Positions 8,447-16,654 of a DNA stretch of 64,000 nt are shown here, piece by piece (position 1 is the stretch's first letter; every line of letters begins with the position of its first letter). The position numbers were made by a program, and so were the translations under genes. Source of the stretch: Alphaproteobacteria bacterium (GTDB lineage Bacteria; Pseudomonadota; Alphaproteobacteria; JANQMY01); NCBI GenBank assembly GCA_028289425.1, contig JANQPL010000017.1, positions 310,001-374,000 on the forward strand, written 5' to 3'. Under the pieces are notes generated by a model that was not told the origin of the DNA, searched no databases, and saw only the letters and a program-made list of their open reading frames with translations.

Positions 8447-8986
8447 GTGTCCGAAGACATAAGCAATACCGCCGTAAAAAAAGCCACCGGCAAGGGGTGG
8501 TCCGCGTGGTTTGCGTTCCTGAAGGAGAATGGGGGCCAGCAGCATGACCACAAAGGTCTGGTGGCGCTCCTCGCAGATGCCGGCGTGTCCGCGTGGTGGT
8601 GTCAGACGATTGCCGGAACGTTCGAGCGCGAGTTCCTGGGCCGTGAAAAGCACGAGATGCCCGATGGTTACCAAGCGTCCGCGTCGAAGACGATCAACGC
8701 GTCAGCTTCAAAGACATACGCTGCTTTTGACAACGGGGCGGCGGACTGGCTGCCCGGCGGATCCATTGAAATTTCCACCGCGCACAAAAACAAAACCCTT
8801 CGCGGCGGCTGGACTGGAGACGTCGGTGGCCGGATCGACATTTATTTCACGGCGAAAGGCGCCTCCAAAACGCAAGTGGCGGTCAACCACACAAAGCTCG
8901 TCTCGTCGGACGCGTGCGAAAAAGCAAAGGCCGCCTGGCGGGCGGCCCTTGCGGATTTAAAAGTGCGGCTTGAGGAGAAGAATTAG
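8447..8986 (+). CDS. DUF4287/SRPBCC domain protein
   Basis: The 179 residues have two parts. Residues 1-65 look like DUF4287 (AVKKATGKGWSAWFAFL, HKGLVALLADAGVSAWW, CQTIAGTFEREFLG). The rest resembles an SRPBCC/AHSA1 hydrophobic-pocket fold, including ASKTINASASKTYAAFDN, GGRIDIYFTAKG and VAVNHTKL. Members are small uncharacterised cytosolic proteins, probably binding a lipid or other hydrophobic ligand; that is inference. The start is a GTG. Its end overlaps the converging DJ-1/PfpI gene by four bases. Confidence 0.72.
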   Translation: MSEDISNTAVKKATGKGWSAWFAFLKENGGQQHDHKGLVALLADAGVSAWWCQTIAGTFEREFLGREKHEMPDGYQASASKTINASASKTYAAFDNGAADWLPGGSIEISTAHKNKTLRGGWTGDVGGRIDIYFTAKGASKTQVAVNHTKLVSSDACEKAKAAWRAALADLKVRLEEKN

Positions 8987-9636
8987 TTCGGCCGTTGGGC
9001 CTGTTCCGCTCCTTCAGTGAAGAGCTTGATCACCATGTCTTGAATGTCCTGCGGCGCCTTCTCCGGCGATCCGGTGTCGAAGGGCGGTTGCGGGTTGTAT
9101 TCAATGGCAAGCTGAATTGCTTGGGCGGTTTTATCGTCGAACTCTTTTGCAAGAAGCGTGAGCGCCATGTCGATGCCGGCGGTGACCCCGCCCCCGGACA
9201 AATATTTGCCGTCACTCACCACGCGCTCTTTGATCGGGATGGCCCCGAACGCTTCCAAGCCCGGCAGTGCCGCCCAGTGGGTCGTTGCGCGCACGCCCTT
9301 CAGCAGGCCCGCAGCGCCCAGGATCAAGGAACCGGTGCACACGGACGTTGTCCATTTGGTTTTCGCGTCGATTTTCTTGATCCAGTCGATAACCTCTTTA
9401 TCGGTCTGCACATGGGTGTTGTCGACGCCGCCGGGCAGGCACAACACATCCGCTTCGTCCACATCGTCGATGCCGTATTTGGCGTTGAGCAGATGCAGGC
9501 CGGAATCCTCATCGATCGGCCCGGCCTTCTTCGCCACCGTCAGCACTTCGATGCCGGGCATGACCGCAAACACCTGGAAGGGGCCGACAAAATCAAGGGC
9601 CGTCATTTTGTCGTAGAGGAACATGGCTATCTTCAT
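8983..9636 (-). CDS. DJ-1/PfpI family protein
   Basis: This 217-residue protein belongs to the DJ-1/PfpI superfamily. The nucleophile elbow holds C100 in SVCTGSLILGAAGLL, followed by TTHW, as in the isonitrile hydratase (InhA) and AraC-like regulator branch. D15 and D61 in the N-terminal part fit that group. No AraC DNA-binding domain is attached, so it is the enzyme-only form. Possible roles include isonitrile hydration or glyoxal chemistry; sequence alone does not decide. It is monocistronic and convergent with the DUF4287 gene. Confidence 0.85.
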   Translation of the reverse strand: MKIAMFLYDKMTALDFVGPFQVFAVMPGIEVLTVAKKAGPIDEDSGLHLLNAKYGIDDVDEADVLCLPGGVDNTHVQTDKEVIDWIKKIDAKTKWTTSVCTGSLILGAAGLLKGVRATTHWAALPGLEAFGAIPIKERVVSDGKYLSGGGVTAGIDMALTLLAKEFDDKTAQAIQLAIEYNPQPPFDTGSPEKAPQDIQDMVIKLFTEGAEQAQRPN

Positions 9637-9715
9637 CTTTGGATCCTTCTAATTCCCGATGGGGAGACGATAGTCGGTATCACGCGCATTGTCTCTGCCA
9701 TTTGGCGCCCAGTTT

Positions 9716-10654
9716 TCAGCCAATTTTGGTGCTGTGAGCCGGTCTGGTCGGCGCTGCTACATGCCGGAGGCCCGAGCCAAAGGCGTTTTCGATCATGGCT
9801 TTCAGCCGGAAGAAAGCACTCAGCCATTTGTGACGAGACATAACCCCGTTCCGAAACGCCGGGCGTTTCGATATGCGCCGGTACCATCGATAGACCTTCG
9901 GATAGTTGCGCCGGAACGGATAGCCGCACTCCCAAATGCGCAACACTTTGATCGACCAAATAATGTCCGCCGTGGTGAGCTGATCGCCCATGATGAATTG
10001 GCGCCCATCGGAAAGAAGATCCTCAATATGGCCATAGCCTTCTTCCAGTGCCTGCAGATGGGCAAGGTATTCGTCAAGGTCGATATCGTCCCGGTCATAC
10101 CTTTCGTAGAACGCCGCCAACTGCTCTGGGGATTGGGCATTCTCCAGTTGGGACAGTCTGGTTTCTTCTTCCCGTTTGAGCTTGGCAAGATTGCCAAGGC
10201 CCCAGTGAAACGAGACATAGCGCACGGACACGTGCAGGCGTTTGCCCCAATCCACCAGCCGGTCCACAATTTCTGCATCCGCCGGATCCGATGGCTTCAG
10301 CGGATTGCGCGCCCAGGTCTTATCGACGTAGTCGATGATTTCCATCGACTCCAAGTAAAGCCGTCCGTCATGGACAAGTGCCGGTACCACCATGTTGGGA
10401 TGGATTTGCGCGTATTCCTCCGTAAGGTGATCTTTCCTGATAAGCGACACCCGCCGGCTGGTCCAACTGTTGGGCCGGCTTCTGAGGCCTCCACGACGTG
10501 CCGAGTTCCAGCGCACCTCTTTGCCGCGCATCAGCCCTTTCTCCGCTAGGGCGAATCGCACCCGCTGCGCACAGGGCGCGCCGTCGAAATGAAACAAATG
10601 GACCCCTTCAAGTTTGGGGACCAAAGGGCTTTGGGGATTGGCGATTTCGGCCAT
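9716..10654 (-). CDS. Glutathione S-transferase family protein
   Basis: An N-terminal thioredoxin-like GST domain (LFHFDGAPCAQRVRFALAEKG, then NMVVPALVHDG and LYLESMEIIDYVD) is followed by an all-helical C-terminal domain ending in RRNYPKVYRWYRRISKRPAFRNGV. At 312 residues it is longer than most GSTs. The frame is open upstream, but ATG 10654 (MAEIANPQSP) best fits the fold and leaves room for the control region. It diverges from the TetR gene, and a near-palindromic site lies between the two starts, so it is the likely regulated target. Confidence 0.85.
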   Translation of the reverse strand: MAEIANPQSPLVPKLEGVHLFHFDGAPCAQRVRFALAEKGLMRGKEVRWNSARRGGLRSRPNSWTSRRVSLIRKDHLTEEYAQIHPNMVVPALVHDGRLYLESMEIIDYVDKTWARNPLKPSDPADAEIVDRLVDWGKRLHVSVRYVSFHWGLGNLAKLKREEETRLSQLENAQSPEQLAAFYERYDRDDIDLDEYLAHLQALEEGYGHIEDLLSDGRQFIMGDQLTTADIIWSIKVLRIWECGYPFRRNYPKVYRWYRRISKRPAFRNGVMSRHKWLSAFFRLKAMIENAFGSGLRHVAAPTRPAHSTKIG

Positions 10655-10677
10655 GGCTCCACACGGTATATTGCTTA

Positions 10678-10737
10678 TTTGTACTATTTCGCATATAAAT
10701 GGAGCAGATACAAACGATTTATGCGAATGAGTACAAA
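10678..10737. promoter_or_regulatory. Candidate TetR operator between GST and TetR genes
   Basis: A long imperfect inverted repeat spans the divergent control region. The left arm (10678-10700) reads TTTGTACT, two bases, TTCGCATA, then TAAAT. The right arm (10717-10737) read in reverse gives TTTGTACT, two bases, TTCGCATA, then AAT. Both arms therefore share two 8-mers. The right arm ends one base before the proposed TetR ATG at 10739, and the left arm is 24 bases from the GST start. The position fits an autoregulated TetR switch. Confidence 0.6.
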
Positions 10738-10738
10738 A

Positions 10739-11332
10739 ATGTCCAAACCCCGCGGGCGGCCGCGCAAATTCGACGAGCAAGCAGCGCTTGCCCAAGCCTC
10801 CGGCGTGTTCTGGACACAAGGGTTCACGGGCACATCGCTGGATGAGCTATCCGAGGCCATGGGGATCAACCGTCCCAGCCTTTACAACGCGTTCGGCGAC
10901 AAGGAAGCGATCTATCGCAAGGCCTTCGAATTGGCCGTCACCCAAATGGAGGAAGCAAGCGGCGAGAAGCTGGCGCACTCGGATCTCAAAACGGCACTGA
11001 CCGGCTTTTATGATGCTGCGATCGATGTTTACTTTTCGATGGATCCGCCGGTGGGTTGTTTTGTCTTTTGCACAGCGCCCGCAGAAGCGATTGCACATCC
11101 AGAATTTCGAGACGATTTTTCGGGTGTGATCAAGCATTTGGATACCGCTTTGGCGGCGCGCTTTCAGGCAGCCCAAGAGGCCGGCCAGTTGTCCAAGACG
11201 ACCGACACCAAACAAATGGCGAAGCTTACGCAAGCGGTTCTGCACAGCATTGCTTTGCGAGCCAGGGCCGGGGAAGCCAAGCCCGGTCTGCGCAAATTCG
11301 CCCGTGGGTTTATCGACATGCTTCTTCCCTAA
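10739..11332 (+). CDS. TetR/AcrR family transcriptional regulator
   Basis: The N-terminus MSKPRGRPRKFDEQAALAQA leads into a classic TetR helix-turn-helix (FTGTSLDELSEAMGINRPS, LYNAFGDKEAIYRKAFE). The C-terminal ligand-binding half contains GCFVFCTAPAE, as in the AcrR/RutR-like subgroup. The frame is open to 10589, and ATGs at 10721 and 10727 are possible. I choose 10739 (197 residues) because the earlier ATGs lie inside the inverted repeat and lack a Shine-Dalgarno sequence. It probably represses itself and the divergent GST gene. Confidence 0.87.
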   Translation: MSKPRGRPRKFDEQAALAQASGVFWTQGFTGTSLDELSEAMGINRPSLYNAFGDKEAIYRKAFELAVTQMEEASGEKLAHSDLKTALTGFYDAAIDVYFSMDPPVGCFVFCTAPAEAIAHPEFRDDFSGVIKHLDTALAARFQAAQEAGQLSKTTDTKQMAKLTQAVLHSIALRARAGEAKPGLRKFARGFIDMLLP

Positions 11333-11436
11333 AGCCCCCCTGCCTTTACCGAAATCGCCTGTAACGCTTGTTTCCGTAACCGGTTCGACAGCACAATGGG
11401 TGCGAGAGAATCACTTCCACCCATGACGGGCGAGCC

Positions 11437-12720
11437 ATGAGAGTACTGCTCACCGGAGCGAACGGATTTGTCGGCGCGCAGCTTGTGGCCGCGCTCAAGG
11501 CCGCCGGACATGAAGTATTGGCGTGCGTGCGCGATCCCATCGGATTTCAACGGCGTTTTCCGACCGTGCCCGCCTTTCGAACCGACTTTAATCATCTGAC
11601 TGTGCCCAAAGACTGGCAGCCTTTGTTGCGCCATGTGGATGCGGTGGTGAATTGCGCCGGCATCATGAGCGAAAGCGCGGGGCAGTCCATGATGGCCGTG
11701 CACTATCATGCGCCGTCGGCGCTGTTCGTTGCGTGCGAGCGCGAAGGGGTCAAGAAAGTGATCCAAGTCTCCGCCGTCAGTGTCGGCGCGCCGACCGACT
11801 ACGCGGAATCCAAGCGCAAAGCCGACAATGCACTGATGGAAATGGAGCTCGATTGGACCATCTTCCGGCCGTCGCTGATCTATGGTCGCGGCGCTTATGG
11901 CGGGACGGCGGCGATCCGCGGATTGGCCGCCAGTCCATTTGTCATGCCCATGCCGGGGGAGGGACAGTTCGAGTTTCAACCCATTCACATTAACGATTTT
12001 GCCCGAAGTGTGATCACGTCGCTCGAAGACAATCGCTATGCGAAGAAAGTGATCTCGCCCTGCGGTCCAGACACGCTCAGCCTCAAGGATATGGCAACGC
12101 ACTACCGATCCTGGCTCGGGATGGGGACCATCCGTACACTGCCGGTTCCCTTGTCGGTCGTGCGTTTTGCCGGCCGCCTTGGCGATTGGACAAGGCTGGT
12201 GCCGTTTTCATCCAACCTGGTAGCGCAGCTCGAACACGGGAATGCGGCCAACTACATTGAGTTTTCGTCGATCACAGGCATCCAATCCCGGTCCATGCCC
12301 CACATGCTGGAAAGCGAACCGGCGGGCACGGCGGATTTGTGGCAGGCGCGCGGCTGGTGGTTGCAAATCGTGGTGCGATGGTTCCTTGTGTTTTACTGGG
12401 CCTGGCTTGGCCTGTGGGGGCTCAATCGTCTGCGCCATGAGGGGCAAGATGTCTTGTTGTCCCTGGGCATTCCGGCCTTTTGGTCCGGTGCGATCGATGT
12501 GGGAGGCACCTTGCTCAATTGGGCCATCGCGGCGATGCTGATTTTTGGACGCTGGCCCGTGACTACCTCTCGACTGCAATTGATCACCCTACTGATTTAT
12601 GTGGTATTTCACACGATTCTCATGCCGGGTTTGTGGCGCGACCAGCTCGGCGGCTTGCTGGCAACGTTTTGTCTGATTGGTCTTGTACTTGCCCATCGCG
12701 TGCTTAACGAAGAGAGATAA
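11437..12720 (+). CDS. SDR-type epimerase fused to a DoxX-like membrane domain
   Basis: Residues 1-290 form an atypical NAD(P)-binding SDR/epimerase domain. LLTGANGFVGAQL is the Rossmann loop, NCAGIM follows, and YAESKRKAD carries the YxxxK pair. Residues 300-427 hold about four hydrophobic helices resembling the DoxX-like C-terminal domain attached to such epimerases in other proteobacteria. This tethers the catalytic domain to the inner membrane. The substrate is unknown. The stop overlaps the next ATG in TAATG, so it is coupled to the DUF2269 membrane protein. Confidence 0.83.
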   Translation: MRVLLTGANGFVGAQLVAALKAAGHEVLACVRDPIGFQRRFPTVPAFRTDFNHLTVPKDWQPLLRHVDAVVNCAGIMSESAGQSMMAVHYHAPSALFVACEREGVKKVIQVSAVSVGAPTDYAESKRKADNALMEMELDWTIFRPSLIYGRGAYGGTAAIRGLAASPFVMPMPGEGQFEFQPIHINDFARSVITSLEDNRYAKKVISPCGPDTLSLKDMATHYRSWLGMGTIRTLPVPLSVVRFAGRLGDWTRLVPFSSNLVAQLEHGNAANYIEFSSITGIQSRSMPHMLESEPAGTADLWQARGWWLQIVVRWFLVFYWAWLGLWGLNRLRHEGQDVLLSLGIPAFWSGAIDVGGTLLNWAIAAMLIFGRWPVTTSRLQLITLLIYVVFHTILMPGLWRDQLGGLLATFCLIGLVLAHRVLNEER

Positions 12721-13196
12721 TGGACGCCTTCTTGGTCGTGAAGTGGGTGCATATCTTGAGTTCGACAGTGCTGTTTGGCACCGGAATCGGAACGGCCTTT
12801 CATATGTTTGCGGCTTATTTGCGGGGTGGCGTGGAAGCGCAGCGGGTGGTGTCGCAAAATGTCGTGCTGGCCGATTGGCTCTTCACTGCCACGTCGGGTG
12901 TTCTGCAACCGGTAACCGGCCTCACGCTTGTTGTTTTGGCCGGTTATAGCTTATGGGAGCCGTGGCTCGTCGTGACCTATGGCCTTTATGTGCTGGCCGC
13001 GGTGTGTTGGATCGCGGTGGTGTTCATCCAAATCAAACTCAAAGAAATGGCGGAGGCGGCGTCGCAAACCGGCAACACCACTTTGCCGCCGGAATATGAC
13101 CGGCTCATGCGCCGATGGTTTTGGCTTGGCTGGCCCGCATTCATTTCGTTGATGATCATCTTCTATTTGATGATCGCCCGGCCGGCGCTGTGGTGA
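12720..13196 (+). CDS. DUF2269 family integral membrane protein
   Basis: This 158-residue protein has about four membrane segments and the DUF2269 signature start FLVVKWVHILSSTVLFGTG. Later it has LADWLFTATSGVLQPVTG and the RRWFWLGWPAF end. Its function is unknown. The one-base stop/start overlap with the SDR-DoxX gene, a pairing I have seen described for this family, suggests the two act together in the inner membrane. It ends four bases before the converging aldehyde dehydrogenase gene. Confidence 0.85.
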   Translation: MDAFLVVKWVHILSSTVLFGTGIGTAFHMFAAYLRGGVEAQRVVSQNVVLADWLFTATSGVLQPVTGLTLVVLAGYSLWEPWLVVTYGLYVLAAVCWIAVVFIQIKLKEMAEAASQTGNTTLPPEYDRLMRRWFWLGWPAFISLMIIFYLMIARPALW

Positions 13197-13200
13197 CCCC

Positions 13201-14637
13201 TTAACCGCCGGGCGTGCGCACCACCATGAGCCGGATCTCGGTCATGTCTTCGATGGCAAAGCGAATGCCTTCGCGGCCGAGGCCTGAATCTTTCACGCCG
13301 CCGTAAGGCATGTGGTCGACCCGCCAGGACGGTACGTCGCCGATCACCACGCCGCCCACGTCAAGCCTGTCCCACGCTTTGTGAGCTTTATAGATGTCGT
13401 TTGTGAAGACCCCGGCCTGCAAGCCGAACTCGCTATCGTTGATAGTGGCTAGGGCGTCGTCAAAGTCGGAATACTTCGACAGGATCAACACCGGCCCGAA
13501 CGCTTCCTCGCGCACCACATCCGCATCGGGCGGCACGTTTTCAAGCACGGTTGCTTCCATGATCAGCCCTTTGCGCGTGCCGCCACATAAGGCAACGGCG
13601 CCCCGCCCGACAGCGTCGTTGACCCAGCCTTCAAGGCGGCTTGCTTCGCCTTCAGAGATCATGGGGCCAATGAACGTTTCTTCTTTACGCGGATCGCCCG
13701 ATTTAAGCTTTGATGCCGCTTCCACCAACTTGTCGCGAAGCGCATCATAAAGAGCGTCGCGCACCAAAACCCGTTGCACGCTGATACAGCTTTGACCCGA
13801 CTGATAAAACGCCCCGAAGATGATGCGTGCCACCGCATCGTCCAAATCCCAATCGTCGACAATCACGCCTGCATTGCCACCCAGCTCGAGTACGACGGGC
13901 TTTTTGCCCGCTTTTTCTTTGAGGTCCCACCCCACGCCCGGGGAGCCGGTGAAACTCAGCAATTTGAGGCGCGGATCCTCCGTGAACAGGCGGGCGCCGC
14001 TTCGCTTTGCCGGCAAGATCGAAAACGCGCCTTTCGGCAAATCGGTTTCCGCCAATGTCTCGCCGATGATTAACGCGCCGATCGGCGTCAAGCTTGCCGG
14101 CTTCAGCACAAACGGGCATCCCACAGCCAAGGCCGGCGCCACCTTATGCGCCGCCAAATTGAGCGGAAAATTGAACGGCGAAATGAACGAGCAGGGGCCG
14201 ATGGGCACCCGCTTCCACATGCCCATATATTCGGACGCGCGGGCTGCATTATCGAGCGGCATGACTTCCCCATAAATGCGTTCCGCTTCGCCCGCGGCGA
14301 TGCGGAACGTCTCTATCAGCCGTGTCACTTCACCCCGCGAGTCGTTGATGGGCTTACCGGCCTCCACACACAAAGCGTCCGCCAATTCGTCGAACCGTTC
14401 GCGAAACCGCGCAACGCAATGGTCCAGCACTTCGCGGCGCTGATAGGCTTTCAAGGCAGAAAACGGCTCGGCTGCCTTTTCCGCCCAGCCGATAGCGGTG
14501 TCGATGGCCGCTTCGTCGGCCAGGGCTACCCGCGTCGCCACCTCGCCCGTATATTTATCTGTCACCTCCAAATCGGCATTTGGCTGCAGCGGTTCATTGG
14601 CAAGATAATAGGGATATTGGTTCTTCAACGCGGCCAT
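13201..14637 (-). CDS. Aldehyde dehydrogenase family protein
   Basis: An NAD(P)-dependent aldehyde dehydrogenase of 478 residues. The catalytic Glu lies in VVLELGGNAGV and the nucleophilic Cys in GQSCISVQRV. FISPFNFPLNLAAHK and SFTGSPGVGWDLK are the cofactor-binding landmarks. It resembles the lactaldehyde/glyceraldehyde-type group, but the substrate is not fixed by sequence. It follows the acetolactate-synthase-like gene by 21 bases on the same strand, so the two likely form an operon, and the aldehyde may be a product of that ThDP enzyme. Confidence 0.9.
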   Translation of the reverse strand: MAALKNQYPYYLANEPLQPNADLEVTDKYTGEVATRVALADEAAIDTAIGWAEKAAEPFSALKAYQRREVLDHCVARFRERFDELADALCVEAGKPINDSRGEVTRLIETFRIAAGEAERIYGEVMPLDNAARASEYMGMWKRVPIGPCSFISPFNFPLNLAAHKVAPALAVGCPFVLKPASLTPIGALIIGETLAETDLPKGAFSILPAKRSGARLFTEDPRLKLLSFTGSPGVGWDLKEKAGKKPVVLELGGNAGVIVDDWDLDDAVARIIFGAFYQSGQSCISVQRVLVRDALYDALRDKLVEAASKLKSGDPRKEETFIGPMISEGEASRLEGWVNDAVGRGAVALCGGTRKGLIMEATVLENVPPDADVVREEAFGPVLILSKYSDFDDALATINDSEFGLQAGVFTNDIYKAHKAWDRLDVGGVVIGDVPSWRVDHMPYGGVKDSGLGREGIRFAIEDMTEIRLMVVRTPGG

Positions 14638-14658
14638 GGGGCACTCCCGCTGCTAGCG

Positions 14659-16308
14659 TTAGAGATGAACTTCGATCTCGCCCAAGCGTTTGCTGAGCTT
14701 TTGGTTTTCCCGATAGTCGATCGGCACGACCACCAGGGACGGCCCGTTGTGGTTGACCGCTTCTTCCAGGGCGGGTTTTAGATCGGCTGCGTTATTCACG
14801 TATTGGCCATGCCAACCAAATGCCTGGGCGAGTTGCAGCCAATCCGGATTGCCGAAACTTAAATCCGTATGCCGATCAAATTCGTTCTCCTGTTTCCAGG
14901 AAATGAGCCCGTAGCCGCCATCTTCCCACACCATCATGGTGACGTTGGAATTCAAACGCCGAGCCGTCTCCATCTCCTGCACGTTCATCATAAAGTCGCC
15001 ATCGCCGGCAATGCCCATCACCTTTTGGTCGGGGCACACAATGTTGGCGGCGATAACACCGGGCAACGGCATGCCCATGGAGCAGAAACCATTGGGGATG
15101 AGGCACGTGTTCGGTTCATGGCAGTGATAATAACGGGCGATCCACATCTTGTGGGCGCCCACACCGGACAGCAAGATGTCATTGGGACCAAGCACTTCCC
15201 GCACATCCCACAGGGCTTTTTGCGGCCGTATGCTGCCCTTGGTGTCGTCGTCCTTATGGGCCTCGAAATCGGCGATCATCTTTTTGCGGGTAGCGGCCTG
15301 ATAGCCGAGATTGAACGTCAAATCCGGCGTTGCCCGCACCCGTTCATTCAGCATCCATAGGGAATGGGCAACATCGCCCACCAGCTCCAGGCCCGGATGG
15401 TAATAGCGGTCAACCTCCGCCGGCAAGAAGTCAATGTGGATCACATTCTTGTCGTAGCGCGGATTCCACAAGCGCGGATGATACTCCACCATGTCATAGC
15501 CAAGGGTGATCACCAGGTCGGAATCGTCGATGGCGTCCGCCACGTAGTCTTTTTGGCCAAGGCCGATGGTGAAAAGGCAATAGGGCGCGTCCTTGTCGAC
15601 ACATCCTTTGGCCATGAAAGTGGACAACACGCCGATCCCCGTTGCCTCGCAAAACATGCGAAGCTGTTTGCTGGCGCGACGGCGGATGGCGCCATTGCCG
15701 GCGATGATGATGGGACGTTCCGCCTTTCGGATTTGTTCGAACACACGGTCGGCAATCTTGTCGTCCGGTCCAGGCCGGCGAAAACGACGCGGTTCCAGCG
15801 GCTGCATGTCTGTGTCAAGCTTTGCCACGTCTTCCGGTAGCTCGATGAGCACCGCCCCCGGCTTTTCCGATCTGGCAACCCGCACGGCCTTTCGAACAAT
15901 TTCCGGGATCGATCGCGGGGCGACGATTTGGTGAGCCCATTTAGTAACGGGCCTGTACATCTCCACCACGTCCATCACTTGGTGGCTTTCCTTATGCTGC
16001 CGGCCGGTTTCTCCTTGGCCGGTGATCACCAGAACTGGTGCGCGATCCATGTTGGCATCGGCGACGCCGGTGATCAGGTTGGTGGCGCCGGGACCCAACG
16101 TGCCCAGGCACGCCGCCGGATTGCCCGTCAGGCGGCCATAGACTTCCGCCATAAAGGCCGCCCCCTGCTCATGACGTGTGAGGACGAATTCGATGGGCGA
16201 GGGTTCCAAAGACATCATAAAGTCCGCGTTCTCTTCGCCGGGAACGCCGAAGATATGGGTGATGCCTTCGGTTTCTAGACATTTGACCAGTAAGTCCGAT
16301 GCTTTCAC
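14659..16308 (-). CDS. Acetolactate synthase-like ThDP-dependent enzyme
   Basis: A 549-residue three-domain ThDP enzyme. It has the activating Glu in LTRHEQGAAFMAEVYG, the central domain with IIIAGNGAIRR, and the cofactor motif GDGDFMMNVQEME ending in VWEDGGYGL. The last motif resembles the W-x-D form of catabolic (FAD-independent) acetolactate synthases rather than the NN of IlvB. No small regulatory subunit follows; instead an aldehyde dehydrogenase does. Catabolic pyruvate condensation or a related decarboxylation is therefore more likely than branched-chain amino-acid synthesis. That choice is inference. Confidence 0.86.
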   Translation of the reverse strand: MKASDLLVKCLETEGITHIFGVPGEENADFMMSLEPSPIEFVLTRHEQGAAFMAEVYGRLTGNPAACLGTLGPGATNLITGVADANMDRAPVLVITGQGETGRQHKESHQVMDVVEMYRPVTKWAHQIVAPRSIPEIVRKAVRVARSEKPGAVLIELPEDVAKLDTDMQPLEPRRFRRPGPDDKIADRVFEQIRKAERPIIIAGNGAIRRRASKQLRMFCEATGIGVLSTFMAKGCVDKDAPYCLFTIGLGQKDYVADAIDDSDLVITLGYDMVEYHPRLWNPRYDKNVIHIDFLPAEVDRYYHPGLELVGDVAHSLWMLNERVRATPDLTFNLGYQAATRKKMIADFEAHKDDDTKGSIRPQKALWDVREVLGPNDILLSGVGAHKMWIARYYHCHEPNTCLIPNGFCSMGMPLPGVIAANIVCPDQKVMGIAGDGDFMMNVQEMETARRLNSNVTMMVWEDGGYGLISWKQENEFDRHTDLSFGNPDWLQLAQAFGWHGQYVNNAADLKPALEEAVNHNGPSLVVVPIDYRENQKLSKRLGEIEVHL

Positions 16309-16654
16309 GGTGTCCTCTTTGTTTTTCTCGGTTGGGCGGGGCGGGCCGTTTCAGAGATGTGGTGTCGGGCCCGGCTTTTGTCACGAAGCCCGCCCGTTCA
16401 AATTGACGGCATTACTCTGGCAGTCAAAAAAGGTTTGGCGGCCGCAGTACCTTTGCCGTTCTCCCGAAAAGTAATACGGCGGCCCGGGGGTTTGGACAAA
16501 TTAACCTTGTTCATATCGAGTATGTGACGGCCCTCATATTGTTGCCGATTTTTGTTGTGGGGGCGGCAAATCAGTTTAACATTGTATCAAGAACAAGAAG
16601 GAACGGCGGGCTGGCCGTCGAGTACGGCCAGGGGTTTGGATCAGCGCCCGATGC
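16309..16654. other. 346-bp divergent intergenic region
   Basis: This separates the acetolactate-synthase-like gene (minus) from the flavoprotein/2-oxoacid oxidoreductase operon (plus) and must hold both promoters. It is GC-rich at 16340-16400 and AT-richer at 16490-16600. I see no tRNA, clear palindrome or convincing small ORF. Confidence 0.4.

Noticed and set aside
14869-15840. Long plus-strand open frames inside the acetolactate-synthase-like gene
   Set aside because: They mirror the real minus-strand enzyme with an intact ThDP motif, and show no domain of their own.
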